Assembly (NCBI RefSeq): GCF_013167215.1
Contig: NZ_JABJWY010000016.1
Span: 124,134-188,133 of the forward strand
From: Sphingobacterium prati
GTDB taxonomy: Bacteria; Bacteroidota; Bacteroidia; Sphingobacteriales; Sphingobacteriaceae
Direction of reading: 5' to 3'
DNA: 64,000 bases
Part shown: in pieces, positions 27,458-35,282 of the stretch
How positions within the stretch are numbered: the stretch's first letter is position 1
Layout: every line of letters begins with the position of its first letter
Made by a program: the position numbers and the translations under genes
The notes under the pieces: model-generated
Told to the model about the DNA's origin: nothing
The model's input: only the letters and a program-made list of their open reading frames with translations
The model's database searches: none

Positions 27458-27465
27458 CAAATATA
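27458..27465 (-). promoter_or_regulatory. candidate -7 element for the 87-aa gene
   Basis: The minus strand reads TATATTTG, a full match to the Bacteroidota -7 consensus TAnnTTTG. No good -33 element was found at the expected distance, and the leader would be about 150 nt. Confidence 0.35.
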
Positions 27466-27658
27466 GTAGATTATTTTTTAGAATGAAAAATATTTTTTGT
27501 TTTTATCGGCAAATGAGCATTAACAAGGAGATTAGGGGGAGATCAAAAGTAGAGCTGGCTGTTGCCTGTGATTTGGTTATGAAGCGGATAGCCGGACGGG
27601 AATTTATCATGTTACTGTAATCTCATTGAAAATACTTTAAAAAACAGCAATAAGACAA

Positions 27659-27666
27659 TACTTTTG
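27659..27666 (+). promoter_or_regulatory. candidate -7 element just before the DUF3050 gene
   Basis: TACTTTTG matches TAnnTTTG, but it ends only 4 nt before the ATG at 27671. If used, the transcript would be leaderless or nearly so. No -33 match at 19-21 nt. Confidence 0.4.
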
Positions 27667-27670
27667 CGGC

Positions 27671-28435
27671 ATGAATAGAATTGCGGAAATTAATGAATAC
27701 ATTGCTGCCGAACGCGAGGTATTATTGCAACACCCCTTGTATCGTAAGATCAAAACGATCAAGAATCTACGTTCTTTTACAGAAGGGCATGTGTACGCTG
27801 TGTGGGATTTTATGTCTTTACTAAAAGCTCTACAGATTAAACTGACCTGTACGACATTGCCTTGGTTTGCGAGCGAGCATCCTTCGACACGCTATTTGAT
27901 TAACGAGATTGTATTGGCTGAGGAATCGGACGAATACATTGATGGTCGTCGGTTGAGCCATTTTGAAATGTATCTGGACGCAATGCGTGAAATGGGAGCA
28001 GATCTGCACCTGATCAATAAGTTTATCGCCCATGCCAAGAAATCCAAAAGTATTTTCGATGCTATTGCTTTGACAACCTTGGACAAACGGGTTAAAGATT
28101 TTCTGAATTTTACATTTGAAGTGATCGAAGAGGGACAGGTACATAAGATTGCCGCAGCTTTTACATTTGGTCGTGAGGATCTGATCCCGGGCATGTTTAC
28201 TTCGATTTTACAGGAATTGAAAGCCAATTTTCCCGAATCAGGTCTGGATAATTTTATCTACTATTTTCAGCGTCATATTGATCTCGATGGTGATGAACAT
28301 GGTCCTTTAGCCATGCAAATGATTACCGATTTGGCCAAAGAGGATGACGAGAAATGGGAAGAAATGAAAATTGTGAGTAAAGAGGCGCTCCAAAAGCGCA
28401 TTGAACTCTGGAATGCAATAGAAGATTCCCTGTAA
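27671..28435 (+). CDS. DUF3050 protein (heme-oxygenase-like, putative diiron fold)
   Basis: 254 residues, all-alpha, matching DUF3050. Likely metal-ligand motifs are visible: EGHVYAVWDFM near residue 39, EIVLAEESDEY in the first third, VIEEGQVHKIAAAF in the middle, and H202-x3-D206-G-D208-E209-H210 (RHIDLDGDEHG) near the end. This spacing resembles heme-oxygenase-like diiron oxidases, so an oxidative role is plausible, but the reaction is unknown. It stands alone, with its own promoter candidate and a terminator immediately after. No later in-frame Met occurs before residue 48, so the ATG at 27671 is firm despite the very short leader. Confidence 0.8.
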   Translation: MNRIAEINEYIAAEREVLLQHPLYRKIKTIKNLRSFTEGHVYAVWDFMSLLKALQIKLTCTTLPWFASEHPSTRYLINEIVLAEESDEYIDGRRLSHFEMYLDAMREMGADLHLINKFIAHAKKSKSIFDAIALTTLDKRVKDFLNFTFEVIEEGQVHKIAAAFTFGREDLIPGMFTSILQELKANFPESGLDNFIYYFQRHIDLDGDEHGPLAMQMITDLAKEDDEKWEEMKIVSKEALQKRIELWNAIEDSL

Positions 28436-28453
28436 GGAATCTTCTACTTTTTT
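28420..28453 (+). terminator. intrinsic terminator of the DUF3050 gene
   Basis: A 10-bp perfect stem (28420-28429 with 28436-28445) whose loop contains the TAA stop codon, followed by a T-rich run ending at 28453. Confidence 0.8.
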
Positions 28454-28801
28454 AAGTTGCTTTTAGCCTCCAAAAGAAGCTTCATGTCGTTTTACGGACC
28501 GTTTTCTCAAAAACAGGTCATTGGAATAGGATACAAATTTATTTTTTTAACATAGTTCTGTGGATCTGGTGTCTGCTTACAGAAACCATCGGCGATCTTG
28601 TTTTTTAGCCGATTAAAAGATATGGATTTCTATGTGATAGACGTAACGATAAAGAAGTTAATTCCTGTTTTTGGCAGATTTTGTTCTTTTATTAGAAATT
28701 GATTGAAAAATGTCTTTTTTCCATAACATATTGGCATTTGTGAAGAAATGCATATTCCAATTAGTATCTAAGTTTGCTACGCAAAAAATAACATAAGCAC
28801 A
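28454..28801. other. intergenic region upstream of the EmrAB/TolC-like operon
   Basis: About 350 bp without a coding frame I can support. It is AT-rich and carries a TAAGTTTG -7 element at 28769-28776. No operator palindrome or structured RNA was recognised. Confidence 0.45.
28769..28776 (+). promoter_or_regulatory. candidate -7 element for the exporter operon
   Basis: TAAGTTTG matches TAnnTTTG. A start near 28783 would give a leader of about 19 nt. The nearest TTTG upstream (28737-28740) is 28 nt away, longer than the usual 19-21. Confidence 0.4.
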
Positions 28802-30121
28802 TTGAACTTTTTTCCGTCGTATTGGGCAAAAGCAATTGGCACCATTTCAGTGCTTGCATGCTCGGTTTTAGAAACACAGGCCCAGGACTCGCTACGCATC
28901 TCACTCGCTGATCTGATCAGTAAGTCGCTGCAAAACAGTAAGTACATTGAACTATCGCATTTGCAGCTGCAAGAAAAAGCGATTGCTGTACAGCAGCAAC
29001 GGATGGAATTGCTACCGAAAATCAGTGTCAGGGCTTCCGCAAGTTATGCGAGCAACATGCCGGTCTACGATCGGGGCTTATTCGCCAAACCATCACAGCA
29101 TGATGTGATCCATTATTTATATGACACAGGACTTGATTTTTACCTGAATCTCTACAATGGCCATCGGGATCTGATGAAGATTGAATCGAAAAAGCTGGAA
29201 CTTGAATTAGCTAACATTGACTGGAAGAGTGCCAGCGCGGCGATTAAACTGGAAATCTCCAACTTGTTTTTGGATTTGGATTTAGCCTATCGCAACAAGT
29301 TCCTCATCGAACAGGATATCAACGATCAGCGGACACAATTAAAAGAGATCGAACATCGTTATACCGCAGGGGTTGTATTGCATAGCGATGTATTGCGTAT
29401 TTCACTTGAATTGTCCAAGCGCGAACTGCTTTTGGTTCAGATCGCAAATGATATCAAGGCAATTAACCAAAAATTGCAGCTTATTACAGGTATACGACAA
29501 GACATTGTTCCAATGTGTACTGCAACGGCCAGCCCCCCATTAAACTATGCGGAGCTTGTTGCTGTTGCGAAACAGCAGGCTTTTGTACTATTAAAATCGG
29601 AACAAGAAGTTGCGTTAAAAAAACTTGATATCAAACAGGCAAAGTCGAATTATCTGCCTGAGTTGGGGCTGACCAATACGTTTACTTTTGCGAATCCACA
29701 GGTGTTTTTATACCCTTATAATAGTAGTTGGTACAATCTAAATATTGTAGGGTTAAAATTAAATATCCCGATCTCGGCGCTCTATCTCAATAAAAATATC
29801 GTTCGGGGCGCCCAGGTGGCGCTAAAGCGGGAGGAGGTCAAACATCATCATGAAGAAGAAAGTGTAGAAAACGAACTGTTACAGGCTTATTTGGATTATA
29901 ACCTTGCGCTGGAACAACAGGAGGTTTGTCAAAAAAATCTGGCCCTTGCTAAAGAGAATGCCCGTATAATAAAAAATAGGTATTTTAAATCTTCCGCACT
30001 TGTTACAGACCTATTGGATGCAGATATGCAATGTCTTAAGAATAACTTTGATCTGGAATCCGCCCGGATCGCAATACAGAAACACTATTATTTTATTGAA
30101 TTTTTGAAGGGTACTATCTAA
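28802..30121 (+). CDS. TolC-family outer-membrane efflux protein
   Basis: 439 residues with a signal peptide ending VLETQAQD. Starts at a TTG; no in-frame ATG lies in a sensible place, and the TTG gives a complete signal peptide. The body has the two-fold helical repeat of outer-membrane efflux channels (long alternating helices, about 30-230 and 240-435, with DLVNLDLA/LLQAYLDYNLALEQQ type coiled segments). It forms the outer-membrane duct of a tripartite exporter with the next two genes. Its stop overlaps the next start by one base (TAATG), indicating translational coupling. Confidence 0.88.
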   Translation: MNFFPSYWAKAIGTISVLACSVLETQAQDSLRISLADLISKSLQNSKYIELSHLQLQEKAIAVQQQRMELLPKISVRASASYASNMPVYDRGLFAKPSQHDVIHYLYDTGLDFYLNLYNGHRDLMKIESKKLELELANIDWKSASAAIKLEISNLFLDLDLAYRNKFLIEQDINDQRTQLKEIEHRYTAGVVLHSDVLRISLELSKRELLLVQIANDIKAINQKLQLITGIRQDIVPMCTATASPPLNYAELVAVAKQQAFVLLKSEQEVALKKLDIKQAKSNYLPELGLTNTFTFANPQVFLYPYNSSWYNLNIVGLKLNIPISALYLNKNIVRGAQVALKREEVKHHHEEESVENELLQAYLDYNLALEQQEVCQKNLALAKENARIIKNRYFKSSALVTDLLDADMQCLKNNFDLESARIAIQKHYYFIEFLKGTI

Positions 30122-31179
30122 TGAAACCTAAATCAGGCCGGTCTATGACCGATGTACAATTGACCCGAATCACCAATTGGTTTGCTGGGATTGCTTTGTT
30201 GGCACTTTTACTATGGGGCGGAAAGATACTTTGGCTTCGCATACACTATACGTATACAAATGATGCCCAAGTGACCCAATATATTAATCCCATCATCTCC
30301 CGCGTGGGCGGTTATATTGTTTCGGTCCATTATAAAGATCACCAGTCGGTCAGGCGTGGGGACACCCTGTTGCTGATTGATAACCGGGAATACAAATATG
30401 AAGCGGCTCAGGCTTCCGCTTCGATAAACAAGGAAAATGCAGAGATCAGTGTGCTGGGTAGTCAAAAAGAAATCTTGCAGGCCGAACATGAATCATTGGA
30501 AAAATCCATCGCTGCTGCTGAAGCGCGGGTGACCAAACAGCAATTGGAATACGACCGCTATAAATTTCTATTCGATGAAAAATCGGCCACAGCGCAGCAG
30601 CTGGAAGATATTAAAGCAACATTGGCGGTATACAAAAGTGAGCTTGCCTCGCTAAAATACAAGCTGGAAGCCTCACGGGATCGTGTGAATGATGTTGATG
30701 TAAAAAAAGGGGTCATCAATGCAGAGAAAGCGCGGTTGTCAGCCGCGGCAAATCGAAAGCACCTTGATGTAGGCTATACAGTCATCCGTGCACCCTATGA
30801 TGGTCGGGTAGGAAAGCGTACTATTGAAAAAGGGCAGATGGTAAATCCTGGAGAGGTACTGGGATTTATTGTAAATGGGGAGACACCAATTTGGGTAACT
30901 GCCAATTTCAAGGAAACACAGCTGCGCTATCTTCATCTTGGTGGCCGGATACAAGTTGTTGCCGACGCCTACCCGGATGAAACATTTTATGGAAAAATAA
31001 TTTCTATTTCCCCAGCGACGGGATCTTCTTTTTCCCTACTCCCACCGGACAATGCAACAGGAAATTTTGTGAAGATCGTACAGCGTGTACCCGTCCGTAT
31101 TGAGCTGGACGAAGGTAAAGGGGCAACAAAGTTACGCTCAGGAATGAACGTCAATGTTTCAGCCATAAAGAATCAATAA
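30121..31179 (+). CDS. HlyD/EmrA-family membrane fusion protein
   Basis: 352 residues. One N-terminal transmembrane helix (about 18-38) is followed by a biotinyl-lipoyl half-motif (YTNDAQVTQYINPIISRVGGYI), a long alpha-hairpin (about 85-200) and the second lipoyl half with a beta-barrel (YTVIRAPYDGRVGKRTIEKGQMVNPGEVLGFIV). This is the EmrA-type periplasmic adaptor linking an MFS pump to TolC. It sits between TolC and the MFS gene with a 1-nt overlap and a 2-nt gap. Substrates are not predictable; hydrophobic drugs or metabolites are usual. Confidence 0.9.
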   Translation: MKPKSGRSMTDVQLTRITNWFAGIALLALLLWGGKILWLRIHYTYTNDAQVTQYINPIISRVGGYIVSVHYKDHQSVRRGDTLLLIDNREYKYEAAQASASINKENAEISVLGSQKEILQAEHESLEKSIAAAEARVTKQQLEYDRYKFLFDEKSATAQQLEDIKATLAVYKSELASLKYKLEASRDRVNDVDVKKGVINAEKARLSAAANRKHLDVGYTVIRAPYDGRVGKRTIEKGQMVNPGEVLGFIVNGETPIWVTANFKETQLRYLHLGGRIQVVADAYPDETFYGKIISISPATGSSFSLLPPDNATGNFVKIVQRVPVRIELDEGKGATKLRSGMNVNVSAIKNQ

Positions 31180-31181
31180 CC

Positions 31182-32759
31182 GTGAAAGGAATTTTCAAAG
31201 ACTGGGTGCCCGAATGGCTAATTAAGCTGATTTTATTCAGTGGGTTGATGCCGAGCATGGTTCTGTTTTTTCTGCCGGGAGCCAATGTCAATGTCACTGC
31301 GGGGTTCTATGGTGCGCAACCCAGTGATGTGCAATTCCTCATTATTTTATTCTATGCAGGATTTGTAGGATTTTATGTGCTTGAACGTCGCTTCTTTCGA
31401 TATTTTCCGGTCAAACAGTACTATATTATTTTTAACCTGCTGCAATTGCTCAATTGCTACCTGATGTATTGTATTAGGGAGATTGATTGGATATATGGTT
31501 TACGTTTTTTTCAGGGCATGCTCTTCGCATCGGCTGTCAACCTCTCCATCTCCATGATATTTTCCAGACTGAAAACGGAACGTGCAAAGGAGGTAAGCTA
31601 TGCAATCTTTTTTGGCATGCTCCTTTGTAGTTCGCCTTTCAATACCTTTGTGACGGCTGAATTTATTGATTCATTCAACTTTGATGAACTTTATTTCTAT
31701 GCCGCCCTTTCCTTTGTCCCCGGGCTCCTGCTGATCCTGATTACCATGAAGCCCGTTCGCCATAATAGGCCTTACCCGTTATTTTCCCTAGACTGGGCCA
31801 GTTTTATCCTCTACAGTTTTGTCGTTGTAAGTTTTGGCTATCTAATGGTGTACGGGCAGGAGCGTTATTGGTTTTCGGACAGCTCCTTGTTGAACATATT
31901 GGTCGGTGGAATTTTATTGCTGGGCCTGTTTATTATTAGGCAGAAAGCGACCAAACGTGTTTATATTGAGCTATCCATTTTTGGAAATAAAAAATTCCTG
32001 CTAGGAATTCTGGTTTTGTATATGATGTATATCGAACGATTTTCCCTGACGATCTCCAATCAATATTTTCTTCAGGTTATCCATCTGGATCCCATTCACC
32101 TGTCTTATATTCAATGGTTCAATATCCTGGGCATCGTATCTGGTGTCATGCTTTCGCTCTATTGGTTGTTAAAACGGCGCACCGTAAAATGGATCTGGGT
32201 TATTGGCTACTGTTGCCTGCTGGTTTTTCATCAATATCTATTTTTTTCATTTGAAAGTGAGGGCAATGAAGAGCATTTCTGGCTGCCGTTGGTCTTGCAT
32301 GGATTGGGTGTTGGCCTGATCATGGTTCCGACAATTTTATTTGTTATCGCCAGTGTACCTCCCCAATTGGGTGCGTCGGCAGCAGCAGCTTGTCTGGCAG
32401 TACGTTACATGGGGTATACCAGCAGTATTGGATTACAGAATTTCTTTAGATTATTTGAACACGCGCAGCACCGGGAGGTCTTTCGGGATCAGCTGCAGCC
32501 AAGCAATCCGATTTTTGAAAATTATCTTCAGCTGGAGTCTCACCGGGTAATGCATCAAGGGCTGCTCGTTAAGCAGCATTCGGCGGCATTAAAACTCATC
32601 AGTGAACGCGTCAATATGCAGTCTTTTGTCCGGTATAGTATGGACTACTACGAACTGATGTCGATCGTCAGTATCAGTATTTTACTGCTGATATTGATTT
32701 CTCCTTCCTTGAAAAGTATGTACAAGAAGCTTAAAAATAATCAGATATCACCTGTGTAA
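31182..32759 (+). CDS. MFS transporter, DHA2/EmrB-like
   Basis: 525 residues with about 14 hydrophobic helices, typical for the DHA2 (EmrB) drug:H+ antiporter branch. The GTG start is 2 nt after the adaptor stop; no closer ATG exists. N-terminal GLMPSMVLFFLPGANVNV and a central LFFSFESEGNEEHFWLPLVLHGLGVGLIMVP segment fit the family, though the classical motif A is poorly conserved, so it belongs to a divergent Bacteroidota subgroup. It is the inner-membrane pump of the tripartite exporter. No dedicated regulator adjoins the operon. Confidence 0.82.
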   Translation: MKGIFKDWVPEWLIKLILFSGLMPSMVLFFLPGANVNVTAGFYGAQPSDVQFLIILFYAGFVGFYVLERRFFRYFPVKQYYIIFNLLQLLNCYLMYCIREIDWIYGLRFFQGMLFASAVNLSISMIFSRLKTERAKEVSYAIFFGMLLCSSPFNTFVTAEFIDSFNFDELYFYAALSFVPGLLLILITMKPVRHNRPYPLFSLDWASFILYSFVVVSFGYLMVYGQERYWFSDSSLLNILVGGILLLGLFIIRQKATKRVYIELSIFGNKKFLLGILVLYMMYIERFSLTISNQYFLQVIHLDPIHLSYIQWFNILGIVSGVMLSLYWLLKRRTVKWIWVIGYCCLLVFHQYLFFSFESEGNEEHFWLPLVLHGLGVGLIMVPTILFVIASVPPQLGASAAAACLAVRYMGYTSSIGLQNFFRLFEHAQHREVFRDQLQPSNPIFENYLQLESHRVMHQGLLVKQHSAALKLISERVNMQSFVRYSMDYYELMSIVSISILLLILISPSLKSMYKKLKNNQISPV

Positions 32760-32865
32760 TCGTCTTCGGTTTTACAGTCTATCAATATCCCAAATGGCTG
32801 CTGTACGTTTCAGTTCGTGCTTCATATTCTTGCCATACGGCAAGCGTATCATGCGCTAAATCAGC

Positions 32866-32873
32866 TAACTTTG
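32866..32873 (+). promoter_or_regulatory. candidate -7 element for the DinB-like gene
   Basis: TAACTTTG matches TAnnTTTG, with the start codon 41 nt further on. No -33 match was found. Confidence 0.4.
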
Positions 32874-32913
32874 GTAAATAACCAGGTGCCTAGCACCTAT
32901 AGATCAATGAGCA

Positions 32914-33438
32914 ATGGATAAACCAAAATCAGCAAAATTAGAAGTCATTATTCCTGCGTATCGGATGCATAGTCAAAATTTTATCAATGTTCTGGATGGT
33001 ATTTCCGAGGAACATGCACGTCAACGTATCAACGGGCAGACCAACCACATGGTATGGATGGCTGGTAACTTTGTCAACGTACGTTATGGAATCGCATACA
33101 TTTTGGGCCTTCAGGAGGAAGATCCCTATCATGACTTATTTTTTATGGGTAAAACATTGGATGAACAGTTTAACTACCCAAGTTTAAAAGAACTAAAAGA
33201 TAGTTTCTATGCCATTTCCCCAAAAGTCTATCAGCGTCTGCTGGAAGTAGACGATGCGCAATTGGCGGAGATTTTCAAAATTGATATGAATATTCCCTTT
33301 GTCGAGGAGAACAAACTCAATTTTATAGGCATGTGCATTGGACGGCAGGATTATCTCTGCGGTCAGATGGCATTGATGCGGCGTATACTCAATTATCCGA
33401 GTATGAAATACGATGTGGACGAGCAGATGACCTATTAA
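32914..33438 (+). CDS. DinB-like four-helix-bundle protein
   Basis: 174 residues with the DinB/YfiT four-helix layout. The helix-2 His is present (NHMVWMAGNFVNVRYG), but the C-terminal motif usually HxxYHxGQ reads RQDYLCGQ, so two of the three usual metal ligands are missing. The following LMRRIL helix is typical. Metal-dependent thiol-transferase activity is therefore doubtful; it may bind a ligand without metal or use other residues. It is monocistronic between the exporter operon and a convergent HAD phosphatase. Confidence 0.65.
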   Translation: MDKPKSAKLEVIIPAYRMHSQNFINVLDGISEEHARQRINGQTNHMVWMAGNFVNVRYGIAYILGLQEEDPYHDLFFMGKTLDEQFNYPSLKELKDSFYAISPKVYQRLLEVDDAQLAEIFKIDMNIPFVEENKLNFIGMCIGRQDYLCGQMALMRRILNYPSMKYDVDEQMTY

Positions 33439-33444
33439 GAGTCA

Positions 33445-33492
33445 AACAGCATAAGCTAGCGTTTTGTAAACAATGTGCTGGCTTATGCTGTT
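33445..33492. terminator. intergenic hairpin between convergent genes
   Basis: Arms 33445-33460 and 33477-33492 pair over 16 bp with one G-T wobble and a 16-nt loop. It has no clear T-run on either strand, so termination is inferred only from its position between convergent genes. Confidence 0.4.
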
Positions 33493-33501
33493 CAAATGTC
33501 C

Positions 33502-34194
33502 TTAGCCCAAATGGGTCAGGATCTCATCGACTTGCTGAAGGGCGATAAAGCGTTCGTGTTCTAAATTAACCTCATGCTGTTCATGTGTCCAGGTCACATG
33601 ATAGGGGATATGAACACCAAAGCCGCCAAGTTCGAGGACAGGTAGAATATCGGATTTGAGGGAATTGCCCAGCATCATAAAATGCTCGGGTGTACAATCC
33701 AGATGCTTCAGTAATTTACGATAGTCTTTTTCTTTTTTGTCGCTCATGATTTCGATGTGATGAAAGTAGTCCTCCAGTCCCGAATTTTTTAATTTCCGTT
33801 CCTGATCCAACAGATCACCCTTGGTTGCCACGACCAGTCTGTAATTGTCCTTTAGGTGTTCTAGGGTTTCGATCACTCCGGGAAGCAATTCGATGGGTTT
33901 CTGCAAGAGCTCATGTCCGATCGCTATTATTTGATTGATAACCTGAACGGAGACTGTATTTTCGGAGATTCGATTGGCAGTCTCAATCATACATAGCATA
34001 AAACCCTTGATCCCATAACCATACAGGTGCAGATTCTGCATTTCGGTAGCGAAGAGCTCCTGCGAGATGGTATGCTGTGGAAGGTAGTTTTCCAAAAGCA
34101 TGCAAAATTGTCTTTCTGCTTCCTGAAAATAGGATTCATTGGCCCAGAGGGTATCGTCGGCATCAAAAGCGATGGTTGTTATCTTATTTTTCAT
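33502..34194 (-). CDS. HAD-superfamily hydrolase, putative phosphatase
   Basis: 230 residues from the ATG at 34194; the frame opens further upstream at a TTG, but motif I begins right after this ATG. Motif I is FDADDTLW (D11 nucleophile, D13 acid/base), a C1-type helical cap follows, and a Thr in LVVATKGDLLDQERK marks motif II with its Lys nearby; the acidic motif IV is MLGNSLKSDILPVLELGG. This is the haloacid-dehalogenase-like phosphatase layout. Substrate unknown; small phosphometabolites are usual. It is divergent from the Crp/Fnr gene, sharing a 295-bp region that contains a copy of the 18-nt repeat. Confidence 0.85.
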   Translation of the reverse strand: MKNKITTIAFDADDTLWANESYFQEAERQFCMLLENYLPQHTISQELFATEMQNLHLYGYGIKGFMLCMIETANRISENTVSVQVINQIIAIGHELLQKPIELLPGVIETLEHLKDNYRLVVATKGDLLDQERKLKNSGLEDYFHHIEIMSDKKEKDYRKLLKHLDCTPEHFMMLGNSLKSDILPVLELGGFGVHIPYHVTWTHEQHEVNLEHERFIALQQVDEILTHLG

Positions 34195-34222
34195 TTGTAT
34201 CATTCGTTTTTTATCAATTATT

Positions 34223-34240
34223 TTCAATGGTATTCACGAA
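34223..34240 (+). repeat. 18-nt inverted repeat, left copy
   Basis: ttcaatggtattcacgaa occurs here and as an exact reverse complement at 35235-35252. The two copies flank the Crp/Fnr gene. Related partial copies of gtattca occur at 34275 and 34312. Confidence 0.7.
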
Positions 34241-34416
34241 CTCAATCGTTCGGTTCACACTAGCTTGCGGGTATAGTATTCATGAGTTCACCTGAATGTT
34301 TGGATTGAATAGGTATTCATTCGTAATTTGTGTTCTTGAGCGCGCTGCGCTGGGTTCTTCATATTTTACGATACCCGCTCACATAGAAGACTCATCTTGA
34401 ATGCTTGTTTTAGCCA

Positions 34417-34424
34417 TACTTTTG
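34417..34424 (+). promoter_or_regulatory. candidate -7 element for the Crp/Fnr gene
   Basis: TACTTTTG matches TAnnTTTG. Transcription would start near 34431, about 59 nt before the ATG at 34490. The nearest TTG lies 17 nt upstream, slightly close for a -33 element. Confidence 0.45.
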
Positions 34425-34489
34425 TATTTTTATGAAGCTAATTTCTCAAAAGGAAATCATTATTAAATGGACATTTGTCCCGGATCATT

Positions 34490-35056
34490 ATGTTAAGAAC
34501 AAATCAATTATTTTTGGATCGTACGATAACACTTTATGCTCAACAGCAGCGTCAGGAGGATATCGTGGTCAGAAGGTATACCAAGGGGCAAAACTTATAT
34601 GATCAGGGGACAGTATCCACCAAGGTCATGGTTATCAGTGAAGGGTTAGTCAAGTGTTATTTTACCGAGGCCAATGACAAGGAGTATATCGTGGAATTTC
34701 TTTCGGTGGGGGAAATTGTCGGGGACATCGAAAGCATTCGTCATATTCCCAATCTGTGTAGTATACAGGCCATGACCGATGTGACGGTATATGCATTTTC
34801 CAAAGTGTATTTTAGGGAGCTATTGGAAGGAGATATCACATGGAGCAATATGTTGCTGGATGTGATGGCACAACGTATTGTGCATACCTCGAGCCGGGCA
34901 TCTTACCAGCAGTTATACAGTCTGGAACATAGTTTACACCGTTTATTGGAAATCCAATCCCAGCAGGATATTGCGATCAAGAAAGGGGATATGGCTGCTT
35001 ATCTCGGTATTTCGGTCAGAAGCCTCAATCGGGAGCTTAAGAAACTCCTAGAATAA
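34490..35056 (+). CDS. Crp/Fnr-family transcriptional regulator
   Basis: 188 residues from the ATG at 34490 (an in-frame TTG lies 15 nt upstream). A cyclic-nucleotide-binding-like beta-barrel (about 20-125; RRYTKGQNLYDQGTVSTKVMVISEGLVKCYF, then VEFLSVGEIVGDIE) is followed by a short C-terminal helix-turn-helix (KKGDMAAYLGISVRSLNRELKKL). The protein ends immediately after the recognition helix, so there is no wing, as in many Bacteroidota members. Ligand unknown. An 18-nt inverted repeat brackets the gene and may mark its operators. Confidence 0.88.
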   Translation: MLRTNQLFLDRTITLYAQQQRQEDIVVRRYTKGQNLYDQGTVSTKVMVISEGLVKCYFTEANDKEYIVEFLSVGEIVGDIESIRHIPNLCSIQAMTDVTVYAFSKVYFRELLEGDITWSNMLLDVMAQRIVHTSSRASYQQLYSLEHSLHRLLEIQSQQDIAIKKGDMAAYLGISVRSLNRELKKLLE

Positions 35057-35234
35057 TTACCCATCCCATTTTTTAGGGCATTCGTCACATTTTTTCTATT
35101 TATCTTTTCATTTCTATTAGCATTGTATCATCAAAACCAATCGTAGATGAAATATCCATGTTGGAAAGACACAAACAATGTGAAGAAAAACTGGATATTC
35201 CATTTTGATCATTTAACAACAAAATTGCGAAGCA

Positions 35235-35252
35235 TTCGTGAATACCATTGAA
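35235..35252 (-). repeat. 18-nt inverted repeat, right copy
   Basis: Exact reverse complement of 34223-34240. This copy sits within a wider palindrome (gcattc, 12 nt, gaatgc; 35232-35255) 28 bp before the LytS-type kinase gene. Confidence 0.7.
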
Positions 35253-35282
35253 TGCAAACACAAATGAATAATTGTTTACATT

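Larger units (their letters stand above)
27299..27670. other. intergenic region between divergent genes
   Basis: 372 bp without a gene. It contains a perfect 7+1+7 palindrome (27430-27444, attgcat-c-atgcaat), an AT-rich stretch, a minus-strand TAnnTTTG at 27458-27465 and a plus-strand TAnnTTTG at 27659-27666. The palindrome could be an operator for the 87-aa gene. No coding frame or RNA was recognised. Confidence 0.5.
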
